Positions 14,705 to 21,240 of a DNA stretch of 21,252 nt are shown here, piece after piece. Positions within the stretch are counted from its first letter, which is position 1. Every line of letters starts with the position of its first letter. The notes under the pieces are model-generated. The model ran no database searches and was not told the origin of the DNA. It worked only from the letters and a program-made list of their open reading frames with translations. The DNA is from DAOTWP01 sp034435675. GTDB lineage: Bacteria; Chloroflexota; Anaerolineae; Aggregatilineales; Phototrophicaceae. Both the position numbers and the translations under genes were made by a program. The stretch is taken from assembly GCA_034435675.1 (NCBI GenBank), contig DAOTWP010000339.1:1-21252 (forward strand), written 5' to 3'.

Positions 14705-16771
14705 TTATGCGCCAGTTCGGGGCGCAGGGGCGTGGTCGTGTTCTGCCTCTGCGAGATGGTGATCGCTGACGTGTTCAAAGGTGACCTTAAAGTCTGCGGG
14801 CAGCGGCAGTGAATCCAGGTTGATCTGTTTGATATTCAGCGATACATCTTCGGATTCCAGCAGCGCGTCGCGCAGAAAACGATCAGTGGACATGTGCAGC
14901 AGATTGTAGGGGAAGCGGGTGCGAATCGCGCCGATGTAGACATGAAAATATATGTCCGGGTATGTTTCACGCATGGATTTCAGCAGCGTGGCAACATTCT
15001 GATACAGGTTGCGATAAGGCTCATCAATGACCTTGATCGCCCCTTCTTCCCAACCGTTCAATTCGGCAATTTCGCGGCTGCGTTTGAGAAACGCTTCGGT
15101 ACGTTTGGGATCGACATCAATATGAATGACCTGAACCGGCACGCCGCGCTTCAGGATGCGATTGACCACCGCCACCGCCAGTTGTGACCAGGTATCACAG
15201 AAATAGAGGGTAACCTCTCTATGGCGTGCCGGGTCAAAGATGATGGGCTTCTGCTCAAAAATCGGCGTCTCGTAGAGCTTCAGACGAGCAGCCGTTTCTT
15301 TATAGTGGCGATGAATACGGAAAAACACCCAGACCAGCGCCGGAATTAGCAGGACAATCGCCCACGCGCCATCGACAAATTTGGTGATGATGAAGACGAC
15401 CATCACGATAAAGGTGATGACCGCCCCCGTGCCAGACACCAGCAGTTTCAAGCGCCAGCGCGGATCATAGAAGATTTTGGTCTCTAATCCCCAGGTGAAC
15501 TCACCGGGTTTGACATGCCCTGCGCGCCAGAAGCGCCGGGTCATCCCCGCCTGGCTGATCGTAAACCCCAAGAAAACCCCAATGGCGTACAGCGGAATCA
15601 GGTTAGTCACTCGCGCTCCGGTGACAACCACCAGAAAAATCGCCGCACCCGCAAGGGTATAAATCCCCCAGGCGAAGACCAGACGCCGCCCACGATAGGT
15701 CAGTTGGCGGGGCAGAAACCCGTCACTGCTGTGCAGCGCGGCAAGCTGCGGAAAGTCCGCAAAGGGCGTGTTCGCTGCCATGAACAGCACCGCGAAGGCC
15801 CCGATCATCGTCAGAACATAGCCAATGTAGCCCACACCTTCTGCGCCATAGATCGTGCGCGCAAGCTGGCTGATCACCGTTTCGTCGTGTGACGGCACTG
15901 CATGAATCGCATTCGCCAGCACGGTGATGCTCAGAAACAGCGTAATGAGAATGACACTCATGGCGACAAGGGTGTTGGCGGCATTCTTCGCCCGCGGCTG
16001 CTTGAACAACTGCGTATCATTCGAGATGGCTTCAATGCCTGTCAGCGCCGTACAACCGGATGAAAACGCCCGCAGCAGCAGCAGCAGGGTAATTGGTTCA
16101 AGCGCGTTATGCTGGATGGCTTCAACATCAACAACCGTTCCCAACGTTCCACTGGCGAGCCTGATAAAGCCAACAACCAGCGTAATTCCCATGGTGAAGA
16201 GGAAGAAATAGGTCGGAATTGAGAACAACCGGGCGCTTTCTTTGACTCCGCGCAGGTTGACATAGGTCATAAACAGGATAATACCGACGGTCATCCAGAC
16301 TCGATAGGGCAGCAGGACCGGTGCCACGCTGATGATATTGGCTACCCCGGCGCTGATGCTGACCGCAACAGTGAGGATGTAATCGGTGAGCAGGGCAGCA
16401 CCAGTCACCTGTGCCAGTTCCTCACCCAGGTTTTCTTTTGCCACTCGATAACCGCCACCGCCCGCCGGATTGGAATAGATCGTCTGGCGATAGGAGATAG
16501 TCACAATCGCGATCAGGAGAGCGATGGCAATCGCGATTGGAATCGAGACGGCATTCCCCTGAAACCCAAGCAGGACAAAGCCGCTGATCGCTGCGGTATT
16601 GAGAATAATCAGAATTTCTTCCGTCGCATAGGCAACCGAGGACAGTGCATCGCTGGCAAGGACCGCCAGCGCGATAGGATTGGGTGCCGTCTGATGAGAA
16701 ATATCGGCGGTTTGCAGGCGTTTACCGATGACAAAATCTGCAACCCGTTCCTGAGCGTCGTGAATCGACAT
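14705..16771 (-). CDS. KimA-type (YdaO) potassium importer, APC/KUP superfamily
   Basis: Predicted proton-coupled K+ uptake protein of the inner membrane, 688 residues. The N-terminal cytoplasmic stretch is followed by LASDALSSVAYATEEIL and NPAGGGGYRVAKENLGE, both hallmarks of KimA/APC transporters. About 12 TM helices extend to roughly residue 485. The cytoplasmic C-terminal domain (about 510-670) begins at HREVTLYFCDTWSQLAV and resembles the dimerising domain of KimA. The tail is His/Asp-rich (DHHLAEAEHDH). B. subtilis KimA is 607 residues, so the tail here is longer. ATG 16771 has GGAG 8 nt upstream. It probably has its own promoter with direct repeats (16801-16867). In Bacillus the ydaO/kimA gene carries a c-di-AMP riboswitch; the short leader here has no room for one. 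Generic amino-acid permease is the less likely alternative. Confidence 0.88.
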   Translation of the reverse strand: MSIHDAQERVADFVIGKRLQTADISHQTAPNPIALAVLASDALSSVAYATEEILIILNTAAISGFVLLGFQGNAVSIPIAIAIALLIAIVTISYRQTIYSNPAGGGGYRVAKENLGEELAQVTGAALLTDYILTVAVSISAGVANIISVAPVLLPYRVWMTVGIILFMTYVNLRGVKESARLFSIPTYFFLFTMGITLVVGFIRLASGTLGTVVDVEAIQHNALEPITLLLLLRAFSSGCTALTGIEAISNDTQLFKQPRAKNAANTLVAMSVILITLFLSITVLANAIHAVPSHDETVISQLARTIYGAEGVGYIGYVLTMIGAFAVLFMAANTPFADFPQLAALHSSDGFLPRQLTYRGRRLVFAWGIYTLAGAAIFLVVVTGARVTNLIPLYAIGVFLGFTISQAGMTRRFWRAGHVKPGEFTWGLETKIFYDPRWRLKLLVSGTGAVITFIVMVVFIITKFVDGAWAIVLLIPALVWVFFRIHRHYKETAARLKLYETPIFEQKPIIFDPARHREVTLYFCDTWSQLAVAVVNRILKRGVPVQVIHIDVDPKRTEAFLKRSREIAELNGWEEGAIKVIDEPYRNLYQNVATLLKSMRETYPDIYFHVYIGAIRTRFPYNLLHMSTDRFLRDALLESEDVSLNIKQINLDSLPLPADFKVTFEHVSDHHLAEAEHDHAPAPRTGA

Positions 16772-16800
16772 AGGCGTATCTCCAATGCTAACGACAACTC

Positions 16801-16806
16801 AGTATA
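16801..16806 (-). promoter_or_regulatory. -10 box TATACT of the kimA-like gene
   Basis: On the minus strand TATACT lies 30 bp before the kimA-like ATG and predicts a short leader of about 23 nt. No proper -35 is seen; the direct repeats occupy that place, as expected for a promoter controlled by an activator. Confidence 0.5.
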
Positions 16807-16816
16807 AAAGCTGCGA

Positions 16817-16867
16817 GTCAGGATCGTGTCAGGATTTTTGCTGACCGCATAAAGAATATATCAGGAT
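16817..16867 (-). promoter_or_regulatory. TCAGGAT direct repeats, candidate response-regulator site
   Basis: GTCAGGAT occurs at 16817-16824 and 16828-16835, exactly 11 bp apart (about one helical turn). A third TCAGGAT lies at 16861-16867, 32 bp further (about three turns). All are in the same orientation, and the first two cover the -35 position of the kimA-like promoter. OmpR-family dimers commonly bind direct repeats with 10-11 bp spacing. Assignment to the adjacent KdpE-like regulator is inference. Confidence 0.5.
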
Positions 16868-16876
16868 TTTCTGCCT

Positions 16877-16908
16877 CAGCCGCATTGGCTATCAGCCGCA
16901 TTGGCTAT
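16877..16908 (-). repeat. Tandem 16-bp duplication at the end of the USP gene
   Basis: CAGCCGCATTGGCTAT occurs twice back to back (16877-16892 and 16893-16908). The second copy covers the UspA-like stop codon. It probably arose by slippage, and its effect is confined to the 3' untranslated end. Confidence 0.8.
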
Positions 16909-17390
16909 TTGCTGGCTGCGGTGTGCGCCGGCTCAATGATGATAGCTGGCAGGTAGTCATCCGTTTGCGGTGTGCTGTCGAGCATAAATAACTGCCGCCC
17001 GGCAGCCGATAACTGCCGTTTAAGATTCCATATCTGGAACTTATGCCAGTAAGGCAGCCAGCTCTGGCGAAGATGGGCGAAGACCACAGCGGCATTGACC
17101 TGGTCAGCCGCATCTACCAGCGCATCCAGCGTGGTCGCACACTGCATGGGTTGGATACTCAGCTCGACCCCATAATCTTCGGCGGTAGCGGCATACTCAG
17201 CTATCGCATGACGTTCATCATCGGTAGGCAAGCTATTCCCAAATGCCGTGCCGAGATATGAAGGATGAGCAACCGGCATCAGCCGCAGCAGGATGATGTG
17301 TGCCACGTTATTGCGTGCCAGCGCACAGGCAAGATGCAGCGCCTGCATCGTCCAGGAAGGCTCTGACATTTGTACAAGGATCGTTTTCAT
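16905..17390 (-). CDS. UspA-like universal stress protein, degenerate nucleotide site
   Basis: A 161-residue cytoplasmic protein with the USP fold: MKTILVQMSEPSWTMQALHLACALAR (strand 1, helix 1), HIILLRLMP (strand 2), GVELSIQPM (strand 3), LVDAADQVNAAVVFAHL (helix and strand 4), QLFMLDS (strand 5). The ATP-binding motif GxxGx9G(S/T) after strand 4 is missing; the equivalent place reads RQSWLPYWHKFQIWNLKRQL. The protein is thus of the non-ATP-binding type or binds another ligand. ATG 17390 has AAGGG 8 nt upstream. It is co-oriented with the kimA-like gene 133 bp downstream. Because KdpD normally carries an internal USP domain that the neighbouring kinase lacks, this could be a split partner (inference). 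Confidence 0.8.
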   Translation of the reverse strand: MKTILVQMSEPSWTMQALHLACALARNNVAHIILLRLMPVAHPSYLGTAFGNSLPTDDERHAIAEYAATAEDYGVELSIQPMQCATTLDALVDAADQVNAAVVFAHLRQSWLPYWHKFQIWNLKRQLSAAGRQLFMLDSTPQTDDYLPAIIIEPAHTAASK

Positions 17391-17534
17391 GTTGAAAACC
17401 CTTACTTCAAGTGGTAGTCAAGCATTGCTACTCTGACTGTAAACTGGAATACGTAAGGATTGGAACAACAGAAACGAGACCGCCATCAATTTCGCGTAAA
17501 GAATTGGTGCGCCGCGTTAGACCCCAGCCTTCGG

Positions 17535-17563
17535 TTGCGCGCCCGGCACAAAGCGCGTATCCT
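17535..17563 (+). promoter_or_regulatory. Possible promoter TTGCGC-N17-TATCCT for the LysM-C39 gene
   Basis: TTGCGC (17535-17540) and TATCCT (17558-17563) have the ideal 17-bp spacing, about 60 bp before the start. The hexamers match consensus 4/6 each, so the call is tentative. The rest of the 233-bp divergent spacer shows nothing clear. Confidence 0.35.
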
Positions 17564-17623
17564 GTAGCGTGTAAGCTGCAGCGGATTTTGACGCAGTCCT
17601 AGCCGCAGGAAGGGATGCGCACC

Positions 17624-18457
17624 ATGCCTAAAGAATATATTGTCAAGTCTGGCGATACCCTCTCACGAATTGCCCAGCGCGAATGCGGCGGGGTCAGTTT
17701 TGTGCAGCAGATTATGACCGACAACCAGATCGCCAGCGCCAACCGCATTTTTCCTGGTCAAAAGCTGATTCTGCGCTGTGGGGACAGCACCACGCCCACA
17801 AACACGGCGCCAGTCACGACTCTGCCTGTGGAAGAATTGTTCGTTGCCCCGCCGGAGCTTGACCCCTACCCCCAGCCGGTGACGACCATCCCGCCCGACC
17901 AGACCGGGCGCGTGCGCCTGAATGTGCCGCATTATTCGCAGGAAAACACCGGCGCGTTCTGGGCGGCAAACGACTGCGGACCCGCCTGTGTGCGCATGGT
18001 ACTGGGCTGGGACTACCTGCGGCGCGGGCAGGCAGACCCGACCAGCATCACTGTAGACACCGTGACCAAAGCTTCGGGCATCGGTCCACGCGGCTATTCC
18101 ACCCCCGCCACGCTGGAACGAGTCGGGCGTAAGTATGCGCTGAACTTCACGATTGTCAGCAAAACGGCAACGATGGAACGCATCAAGCAGGAAATCAGCG
18201 CCGGGCGTCCGGTCATTTGTCTGGTAGCCTACGGCAAGATCAGCAGCAATCAGTCCAACTTTAAAGGGGGGCACTATATCACGGTGGTGGGTTACGATTC
18301 GCAGCACATGATTTGCCATGACCCGCTGTGGTGGGGCGCGCGGATCGATGAGGGGGCGTATCGCCTGATTCCGACAGCGCAGTTAGATGCCGCCATGCAG
18401 CCCGCCAGCCCATGGTTCAGCATTCCTTATCAGGCGTTGTTCATCAACCCAACATAG
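17624..18457 (+). CDS. LysM plus C39-like cysteine peptidase domain protein
   Basis: A 277-residue protein. A LysM repeat (about 4-50, YIVKSGDTLSRIAQRE ... RIFPGQKLIL) should bind peptidoglycan or chitin-like glycans. A Thr/Pro-rich linker (55-95) leads to a C39_2-type papain-fold domain (98-270). The catalytic set is intact: Gln106 (HYSQEN), Cys118 (NDCGPAC), His217 (GGHYITVVGYD) and Asp233 (CHDPLWW). The start is ATG 17624 because GGAAGGG (17608-17614) is 9 nt upstream; the ATG at 17615 abuts the ribosome site. No signal peptide is visible, as in the M23 protein. It may be a wall-modifying enzyme or a non-enzymatic C39-fold binding protein. Confidence 0.88.
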   Translation: MPKEYIVKSGDTLSRIAQRECGGVSFVQQIMTDNQIASANRIFPGQKLILRCGDSTTPTNTAPVTTLPVEELFVAPPELDPYPQPVTTIPPDQTGRVRLNVPHYSQENTGAFWAANDCGPACVRMVLGWDYLRRGQADPTSITVDTVTKASGIGPRGYSTPATLERVGRKYALNFTIVSKTATMERIKQEISAGRPVICLVAYGKISSNQSNFKGGHYITVVGYDSQHMICHDPLWWGARIDEGAYRLIPTAQLDAAMQPASPWFSIPYQALFINPT

Positions 18458-18547
18458 CAGCGTGTAGCAGCAGGCGCATGACACCCACACCTGAGGGTAT
18501 CCGGCAGCCGCGCACAGGTCTATTCCGCTGACCCGCCAGTTAGACTG

Positions 18548-18772
18548 TTAGAAGCTCAGACTGCCAGAGAGCAGCGCCCACAGCAGCACACTGCCAAATG
18601 CCAGCGCTGCTGCGCCAGCGAGCCGTACCTGGACTTCCCAGCCCATCGTGCGGCGCACCATGCGGTTTTGCGGGTTGGTCAAACGCTGCAATTCCCAGGC
18701 AACATCTGTGGCAAACAGGCAGATCAAGCCAACAGTGATCGAAATTCCGGCAACAACCAGTGCGAGAAACAC
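18548..18772 (-). CDS. Small two-TM membrane protein
   Basis: A 74-residue protein of unknown function starting at GTG 18772, with CAGGAG 7 nt upstream; an in-frame GTG at 18775 is the alternative (75 residues). TM helix 1 is about 2-23 (FLALVVAGISITVGLICLFA), then a cytoplasmic basic loop (RLTNPQNRMVRRTMGWEVQ), then TM helix 2 about 50-71 (LAGAAALAFGSVLLWALL). The good ribosome site and helix-loop-helix layout make a real gene likely. It is convergent with the LysM-C39 gene. No family recognised. Confidence 0.6.
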   Translation of the reverse strand: MFLALVVAGISITVGLICLFATDVAWELQRLTNPQNRMVRRTMGWEVQVRLAGAAALAFGSVLLWALLSGSLSF

Positions 18773-19099
18773 CACACTACTCCTGAACTGAAAATCTAAC
18801 GACCCCTTATATTTAAGGATACAGCACAGCCCATGCAGCGGGATCAGGCATTTTCTTAAGTGTTTTCAGCAAGTTTTCTCAATATATCCGCAGATGGGTT
18901 TTTGACCCTGCTTATTTTATTATTCTAGCGCCAAAGCCGAATGCTCAAAAGTGCTGCATAGCATTTTACTTGTGTGATCTTTGACGCTTGCGCCAGGCAC
19001 GGGCGGTTCGCGCCGGGGCATGGGTGCATCTCTGTTCCGTGGGGCGAAACATGTTTCGCCCCTGCTCTGGAACACCGCGCTGTACGCTGGCGCTGCCGG
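18773..19099. other. Spacer, AT-rich in part, with one palindrome
   Basis: A 327-bp gap between two minus-strand genes. The stretch 18840-18975 is clearly more AT-rich than the surroundings. CCTTATATTTAAGG (18805-18818) is a near-palindrome that could lie in the promoter of the small membrane protein. I see no further gene; the perfect palindrome at 19041 is listed separately. Confidence 0.5.
19041..19062. terminator. Perfect 22-nt palindrome GGGGCGAAAC/GTTTCGCCCC
   Basis: The arms GGGGCGAAAC and GTTTCGCCCC meet at a central AT. It lies 38 bp beyond the stop of the minus-strand LiaF-like gene and could stabilise or end its transcript, though there is no T-run. Its GGGGC end resembles the other GTAGGGGC hairpins, so it may be part of the same kind of dispersed repeat. 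Confidence 0.5.
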
Positions 19100-20101
19100 T
19101 TAACGGCTGTAACGCACGATCATCTCGCCCACACCGCCGCTGTACTCGATGCTCAGCCGCCGGTCAGACTGCCCGAAATTCGCCGTCCGCCAGACCGCCT
19201 GCCGCCCGATATCCTCCCCGCCGCCGCTGACCAACGGCAGTCCCTCCGGCGCTCTGACCACCCCCAGCCCGGTTGTGGCAAGGATTTCCACCGGTACATC
19301 CGCCGGGATGTGCAGCTCGATCTTGCCTACGCCACCCTTAATCATCAGGCTGCCCGTTGTGCCGCTGCCCAGGTGCAGCGCCATGTCGCCTACCCCGCCG
19401 CGCAGTTCCGCAGCAAGCTGCACGCTGTCGCCGGTGCTGGCACGCAGCGCGCCCAGTCCGCCGTGCATACTCAGCGTATAACTGCTGCTGCCGGGCAGCC
19501 GTGCTTCGACCGCGCCCACGCCGCAGTGCAGTTCCGCGCCGGTCAGCTTCAGGCTGCCCAGATCAAGCTCGCTTTCGCCCACCCCGCCGTTTACGCGCAG
19601 CGCCAGCGGCACAGCAGGACTCAACTGCACGTCCCAGTGCAGGTCTTGACGCGCGCGGGCAAACAGCAGCGGGTTATAGCTGCGGATGTCAAACCCGGTT
19701 GCGCTGATTTGCCGCTGGTACAGCCGCACCGTCCTGTGTTTCTGTCCGGCGACATCCAGGGCAACATCGCCGCCGATATAGGCAATATCTGCGCTGAGCA
19801 GCAGCCGGTCGCTGCCGGTGCGCACTGTGTTTTCGCCAACTGAGAAGCGCAGGTCAATTTCTGCGCTTTCCAGCCCGTTGAGCACTTCATCAAAATGTTC
19901 CGTCTTGGTCTGCGGCGCTTCGTACAGCCCGATAAACGGACCGAACAGCCATGCCAGCGACAGCAGCGTAATGATTGGACCAACGATCCAGGTCAGTGAA
20001 CTGAGGATGCCCAGCAGCCAGACAGCACCGACCACGATGGCAATGATGGCCCAGATGGTCGTGGTGTTCGGTTGTGGATGGTCGTTCTTGTGCTTTTCCA
20101 C
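19100..20101 (-). CDS. LiaF/toast-rack-like membrane protein
   Basis: A 333-residue protein, predicted membrane-anchored. Two TM helices span about 14-36 and 38-59 (TIWAIIAIVVGAVWLLGIL, then VGPIITLLSLAWLFGPFIG). The remainder is a beta-repeat domain with seven G-x-G turns (about 173, 194, 215, 236, 257, 278, 323), spaced mostly 20-21 residues, such as NGGVGESELDLGSLKL and KGGVGKIELHIPADVPVEI. This is the pattern of LiaF-like C-terminal / DUF2154 (toast-rack) proteins, which sense or damp cell-envelope stress. The start is GTG 20101 with AGGAG 9 nt upstream. No LiaRS-type kinase pair is adjacent, so an envelope-stress role is family inference only. Confidence 0.8.
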   Translation of the reverse strand: MEKHKNDHPQPNTTTIWAIIAIVVGAVWLLGILSSLTWIVGPIITLLSLAWLFGPFIGLYEAPQTKTEHFDEVLNGLESAEIDLRFSVGENTVRTGSDRLLLSADIAYIGGDVALDVAGQKHRTVRLYQRQISATGFDIRSYNPLLFARARQDLHWDVQLSPAVPLALRVNGGVGESELDLGSLKLTGAELHCGVGAVEARLPGSSSYTLSMHGGLGALRASTGDSVQLAAELRGGVGDMALHLGSGTTGSLMIKGGVGKIELHIPADVPVEILATTGLGVVRAPEGLPLVSGGGEDIGRQAVWRTANFGQSDRRLSIEYSGGVGEMIVRYSR

Positions 20102-20280
20102 TGCGGTTCTCTCCTCTTGATCGCCATGCGCGACCGTGCGATTATCTCGCGAACCCCTGCCCGCCTGTGCGGTGGAGTGTGCTTATTTCACTATACGCAC
20201 AGTTTGGCAGTCCGGCGTCACCACTTGTGATGACATTTGTCAGATTTTTACGAGTCGGCAGCGCGGTGGCAGCGCAGCCA

Positions 20281-20310
20281 TTGACGCCTATAGAACGGAT
20301 ATGCTAAAAT
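20281..20310 (+). promoter_or_regulatory. Promoter TTGACG-N18-TAAAAT
   Basis: TTGACG (20281-20286, 5/6) and TAAAAT (20305-20310, 5/6) are 18 bp apart. It drives the small gene at 20344, with a predicted start near 20317 that falls inside the SOS-type box. Confidence 0.65.
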
Positions 20311-20322
20311 GAACATACGTTC
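20311..20322 (+). promoter_or_regulatory. SOS/LexA-type box GAAC-N4-GTTC
   Basis: GAACATACGTTC fits the Gram-positive-type LexA operator GAAC-N4-GTTC exactly and begins directly after the -10 box, the classic place for LexA repression. A wider inverted repeat TAGAACG (20291-20297) / CGTTCTA (20318-20324) shares its right arm. I noticed no other GAAC-N4-GTTC in the intergenic regions of this window. Whether LexA of this organism uses this box is unknown. Confidence 0.55.
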
Positions 20323-20343
20323 TAGCACTGGAAGGGGTCAACC

Positions 20344-20637
20344 ATGCAGGACTTTCATCAGCAGGTGATCAGCGCGCGGCAGCGTGCCGTTGAAGTGCAG
20401 GCGCAGGTTGAACAGGCGCGATTGGCACGTGAAGCGCGCCGCGCACGCAACATGCGCCGCGCACGCGACACGCGCCGCGCACGCGACATGCAGGCGACAG
20501 ACCCGGCGCATAGTGCCCGCCGTCGGGCAGCGCTGGCACAGTTAGGGCGCTGGCTGGTGGATACCGGGCAGCAGTTGCAGGCACGCTACGGCGAGATAGA
20601 TCTGGCAATTTCTTCGGCAGCGAACGGCGAGGCTTAA
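20344..20637 (+). CDS. Small Arg-rich helical protein under an SOS-type box
   Basis: A 97-residue, very basic protein of unknown function. It seems almost wholly alpha-helical: N-terminal helix MQDFHQQVISARQRAVEVQAQ, an Arg/Ala-rich centre with three hexapeptide repeats (RRARNM, RRARDT, RRARDM, about 32-49), then RRRAALAQLGRWLVDTGQQL and an acidic end. No TM helix or signal. The centre could bind nucleic acid or form a coiled coil. ATG 20344 has GGAAGGGG about 6 nt upstream, and a good promoter plus GAAC-N4-GTTC box stand before it, so DNA-damage induction is plausible (inference). It diverges from the LiaF-like gene. Confidence 0.75.
   Translation: MQDFHQQVISARQRAVEVQAQVEQARLAREARRARNMRRARDTRRARDMQATDPAHSARRRAALAQLGRWLVDTGQQLQARYGEIDLAISSAANGEA
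20436..20489 (+). repeat. Three tandem 18-bp repeats inside the Arg-rich gene
   Basis: The unit GCGCCGCGCACGCRACAY occurs three times without gaps (20436-20453, 20454-20471, 20472-20489), differing only at two positions. The length is a multiple of three, so copy-number change would add or remove six residues without shifting the frame. Confidence 0.9.
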
Positions 20638-20740
20638 GCGCCGGCGCTGTGCAGGGATTGCAGGGGCGCGCGTGTCTTCCTCCCACACCGCGTCCTTTTA
20701 GATTCTGCTGTACACGCGGCAGGCGGACACCGGGCAGCAC

Positions 20741-20971
20741 TCACCCGCCCTGCTCCAGCACGCGCAGCGCCTCGTCAATCTCCGCCAGCACATCCTCCGG
20801 CGGCGTGAAGCCCGGCGCGCCGCGCTGGCGATACTCCGCGACGGTTTGCTCGGCGCTGCTGTCGCCACAGGCACAGCCGACTTCATCAAACCAGCGCAGC
20901 CGGCGCTGTTCAACATCCAGCTTGAGCGCGTTGATGCCCTGCCCCGCGCGCCACATCCATGCTGTGGTCAT
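20741..20971 (-). CDS. Small unknown protein with a CxC motif
   Basis: A 76-residue soluble protein starting MTTAWMWRAGQGINALKLD. The start is ATG 20971, with GAGGA 7 nt upstream; the open frame extends to 21157, but that part looks non-coding and overlaps the MITE-like element. Features are a Trp-rich N-terminus, VGCACGDSS at 31-39 (Cys33-x-Cys35), and an acidic C-terminal helix EDVLAEIDEALRVLEQGG. No family recognised. It converges with the Arg-rich gene over a 103-bp gap. Confidence 0.6.
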   Translation of the reverse strand: MTTAWMWRAGQGINALKLDVEQRRLRWFDEVGCACGDSSAEQTVAEYRQRGAPGFTPPEDVLAEIDEALRVLEQGG

Positions 20972-21065
20972 GATCCATTCCTCGAATTGGGTAACTATCA
21001 TCGCAGCGGCTGAAACTCCCCTGGCTGACGTTCTTGCCGTGCCCTGCCGCCGGCAAAACGGATTG

Positions 21066-21093
21066 AACCACAAAGGCGCAGAGGACGCGAAGG
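21066..21093 (+). repeat. ACCACAAAGGCGCAGAGG-type dispersed repeat
   Basis: AACCACAAAGGCGCAGAGG followed by ACGCGAAGG has a roughly 9-nt internal rhythm (ACAAAGGCG, CAGAGGACG, CGAAGG). Sequence of this kind recurs in intergenic regions of many bacteria; recognition is from general knowledge. It lies in the gap upstream of the 76-residue gene. Confidence 0.4.
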
Positions 21094-21144
21094 CGGCTTG
21101 TCCCATGTTCAGACGGATTCCGGCGCCCGCCCCGCCCCGGCGCG

Positions 21145-21240
21145 CTAGTACAACCAAATTGAAAATGTCGGATGTAGGGGCAGGTCTGAGACCTGCCCCT
21201 ACGGAAAATAATCCCGCGAGATTTCTGTGGTTGTACTTAG
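21145..21240. repeat. MITE-like element, 96 bp, with terminal inverted repeats and central hairpin
   Basis: The ends CTAGTACAACCA (21145-21156) and TGGTTGTACTTAG (21228-21240) are inverted repeats with one inserted base. The centre is a perfect 14-bp hairpin, GTAGGGGCAGGTCT / AGACCTGCCCCTAC, with a single-base loop (21174-21202). A diverged inverted copy lies at 10479-10554. There is no coding capacity. This is the form of a non-autonomous mobile element, but no transposase in the window fits it. Confidence 0.65.

Noticed and set aside
16772..16904. c-di-AMP (ydaO) riboswitch before the kimA-like gene
   Set aside because: The ydaO riboswitch needs well over 100 nt of structured leader; the predicted leader is about 23 nt, and I see none of its paired elements.
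20436..20489. CRISPR-like array
   Set aside because: The 18-bp units are contiguous with no spacers and encode protein; no array with spacers was seen anywhere in the window.
20972..21157. N-terminal extension of the 76-residue protein
   Set aside because: It has no ribosome site, overlaps the MITE-like element and a dispersed repeat, and the internal ATG 20971 has GAGGA at good spacing.
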